NCBI GenBank assembly: GCA_017651505.1
Contig: JAGCCV010000052.1
Span: forward strand, 1 to 34,344
From: Bacteroidaceae bacterium
GTDB taxonomy: Bacteria; Bacteroidota; Bacteroidia; Bacteroidales; Bacteroidaceae
DNA: 34,344 bases
Reading direction: 5' to 3'
Part shown: one piece after another, positions 32,810 through 34,344 of the stretch
Position numbering within the stretch: the first letter of the stretch is position 1
Layout of the letters: each line of letters opens with the position of its first letter
Translations under genes and position numbers: made by a program
The notes under the pieces: generated by a model
What the model was told of the DNA's origin: nothing
What the model saw: the letters and a program-made list of their open reading frames with translations, nothing else
Databases searched by the model: none

Positions 32810-33378
32810 AACACCTTGAGTTCCCGATAGAGCCGTTGCACGGGCAAGCCCATTACATTGAAATAGCTGCCCTCTATGCGTTCCACCCCAATGAAGCCAA
32901 TCCATTCTTGCACGCCATACGATCCCGCCTTGTCGAAAGGCTGGTACTTATCTATGTAATACAAGATTTCTTCATCGGTCAACCGGGCAAAAGTAACCTT
33001 GGTCTCTGCATAAAAACTGCGTTGTTTCTCTTTGGTAGTAAGGGTGACACCCGTAAATACCTCGTGTGTATTCCCAGAGAGCTTATGCAACATATTGATG
33101 GCATCTTCCCTGTCGCGAGGTTTCCCTAATACCTCTCCGTTCAGCCACACAATGGTATCGGCAGTAATGATTAGTTCGCCAGGTTGTAACATCGGTTTAT
33201 AGGCATCAGCTTTTTCCTTAGAGATATATAGGGGTATGTCACCACCCTGCAAATGCGCTGGATACGACTCGTCAATATCGGGCAACGTACGCACTTCGTA
33301 GTCGAAACCCAACCCCGCCAACAATTCTTTTCTTCTTGGCGAGTTACTTGCTAAAATAATAGACCATTGAACATTCAT
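32806..33378 (-). CDS. maf: Maf-family nucleotide pyrophosphatase
   Basis: 190 aa. ASNSPRRKELL is the Maf start motif. The active-site stretches are DIDESYPAHL, ITADTIVWLNGEVLGKPRD and FDKAGSYGVQEW. The family hydrolyses non-canonical or pyrimidine nucleoside triphosphates (dTTP/UTP for the YhdE type) and was first linked to septum inhibition. It lies 31 bases downstream of kdsC on the same strand; the two are probably co-transcribed. Confidence 0.95.
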   Translation of the reverse strand: MNVQWSIILASNSPRRKELLAGLGFDYEVRTLPDIDESYPAHLQGGDIPLYISKEKADAYKPMLQPGELIITADTIVWLNGEVLGKPRDREDAINMLHKLSGNTHEVFTGVTLTTKEKQRSFYAETKVTFARLTDEEILYYIDKYQPFDKAGSYGVQEWIGFIGVERIEGSYFNVMGLPVQRLYRELKVF

Positions 33379-33409
33379 TATGCATTATCCATCAATCATT
33401 ATTCATTGA

Positions 33410-33940
33410 CTACCAACCGAAAGCCTCTGCATTTTGCATCCACAGGCCATTGGCCTTGAGGTATTGTTCCACAATATCACGTCCCACACCGTAGCCGCCA
33501 TTGGCTGATGAGATATACCTGGCAGCATCCTTAACCTCGGGACATGCGTCATTAGGGCAGCAGGGACAGCCGCAAACACGCATTATCTCTAAATCGGGAA
33601 TATCATCGCCCACAAAGAGAATCTCGTCATCCCGCAAACCATAACGCTGCTTATATGCCTCGTAGCAGACGATTTTCCTCGATGCTCCCAACACTATATT
33701 TTCTGGCTTTATACCCAGTTTTTCGTAACGCAGTCTTACAGACTCACAAGTGCCGCCAGAGATGATTCCCATATTCACCCCCAACTGAGCAGCTCGATGC
33801 AGGGCATAGCCATCTTTGATGTTGACGGTACGCATAGGAACGCCTTCGAGATCGATAGACACCACATTGGCACTTAGCACCCCATCAATATCAAACAGCA
33901 GTGCCTTTATTTTCCTTAAATCATAGTCTATAACACCCAT
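33410..33940 (-). CDS. kdsC: KdsC-like HAD phosphatase (KDO 8-phosphate phosphatase)
   Basis: 176 aa from ATG 33940 (MGVIDYDLRKIKALLFD). Asp17/Asp19 (LLFDIDGVL) form the phosphatase nucleophile pair, SGGTCESVRLRYEKLGI is the KdsC substrate segment, and VGDDIPDLEIM holds Asp112. It removes phosphate from KDO 8-phosphate in lipopolysaccharide core synthesis. Five cysteines are packed at 123, 125, 127, 128 and 133 (CGCPCCPNDAC), where other KdsC proteins carry an uncharged loop. A -7-like TATTTTTG on the minus strand (33964-33957) may be its promoter. Confidence 0.9.
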   Translation of the reverse strand: MGVIDYDLRKIKALLFDIDGVLSANVVSIDLEGVPMRTVNIKDGYALHRAAQLGVNMGIISGGTCESVRLRYEKLGIKPENIVLGASRKIVCYEAYKQRYGLRDDEILFVGDDIPDLEIMRVCGCPCCPNDACPEVKDAARYISSANGGYGVGRDIVEQYLKANGLWMQNAEAFGW

Positions 33941-33950
33941 ATTCTTTCTT

Positions 33951-33985
33951 TTTGTGCAAAAATACAATTTTTATTTATAACTTTA
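33951..33985 (+). promoter_or_regulatory. Candidate promoter of the FemAB-like gene
   Basis: TTTG at 33951-33954 and TAACTTTA at 33978-33985 on the plus strand, with a 23-base spacer, longer than the usual 19-21. The ATG is at 33994. Confidence 0.45.
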
Positions 33986-33993
33986 CCCCACGT

Positions 33994-34344
33994 ATGGCCC
34001 TAAAATTGACATCATATTACCGAGGAAGTCATGTGCCCGACCTGCCAGGCAACGATACCTTCCATTCGACTGCCCTGTTCCATATTTTCGAAGGAACGCC
34101 AGGGTGCAACCCCATTTTGTTGACAATCAGCGAGGACGGAGTGGTATTGGCAAAGATACTGGCTGTGGTGCAGCGCATTGTGCGATTCGTGCCGTTTTAT
34201 ATGATTCGTCGTTGCGTGGCTTACGGTCCAGGGGAATTCTTTTGTGAAGACAACCAGCGAGAGAACCTTCTCAACATGATGCTGAAGGAAATTTCCAATT
34301 ATGCACATCGTTTAGATTGTTTCATCATGTAAGTAAGAAACCTG
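33994..34344 (+). pseudogene. FemAB/GNAT-like acyltransferase, 5' part, with in-frame stop at 34330
   Basis: From ATG 33994 the frame gives MALKLTSYYRGSHVPDLPG and continues to RLDCFIM, then TAA at 34330-34332. Directly after it the same frame reads VRNL. I recall the family (Bacteroidota proteins related to FemAB peptidoglycan aminoacyltransferases, about 330 aa) as having a conserved E-[FV]-RNL at this point. A single change of GAA to TAA would produce what is seen. The 112 residues before the stop are unlikely to fold into an active enzyme. The window ends 12 bases later, so the rest cannot be checked; a sequencing error is possible. Confidence 0.55.

Overview
The window reads as chromosomal DNA of a Bacteroidota bacterium, most likely order Bacteroidales and Prevotella-like. 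The support is: promoters of the TTTG-N20-TAnnTTTG type without Shine-Dalgarno sequences; an exbB / four-TM protein / exbD / exbD energy-transduction operon; an ilvD-ilvB-ilvN-acyl-ACP thioesterase-ilvC operon; an HU-family protein with a Gly/Asn-rich tail; and short palindromic repeats of a kind I associate with Prevotella genomes. The genus is inferred from gene content only.

Layout. 1-279: C-terminal end of an M64-type peptidase. 280-528: palindromic element and three terminator-like hairpins, each paired with a copy of the exbD 3' end. 529-2856 (minus): exbD2-exbD1-4TM protein-exbB. 2955-3042 (minus): tRNA-Ser(GGA). 3208-4970 (minus): tatD and a polyprenyl synthetase. 5058-5759 (minus): tonB, divergent from 5909-10545 (plus): cmk, ispH, pfkA and an SF1 helicase. 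10631-12253 (minus): lipoprotein carboxylesterase. 12633-13154: HU-like protein behind a structured leader. 13266-13397: tandem array of 23-24 bp hairpin units, then a dyad and a near-leaderless promoter ahead of an unrecognised 457-aa protein (13507-14880), followed by an SDR, an Isf-like iron-sulfur flavoprotein and an NTF2-like protein. 16762-16884: gene remnant. 16874-22310 (minus): larB-larC-larE-cbiM(N)-cbiQ-cbiO. 22398-28302 (minus): the ilv operon. 28538-32809 (plus): nth, pgk and a large TPR protein. 32806-33940 (minus): maf and kdsC. 33994-end: start of a gene that looks interrupted by a nonsense codon.

How the genes work together. exbB/exbD and tonB supply proton-motive force to TonB-dependent outer-membrane transporters. 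The lar genes make the nickel-pincer nucleotide cofactor of lactate racemase-type enzymes, and the CbiMNQO-type ECF transporter in the same operon probably imports the nickel; no larA is in the window. The ilv operon makes branched-chain amino acids. cmk/ispH/pfkA/pgk, nth, maf, kdsC and tatD are housekeeping genes.

The parts that known gene families do not explain are the triplicated exbD-tail/terminator modules, the hairpin array with dyad and promoter before the unknown 457-aa gene, the HU leader, the gene remnant after cbiO, and the in-frame stop at 34330.
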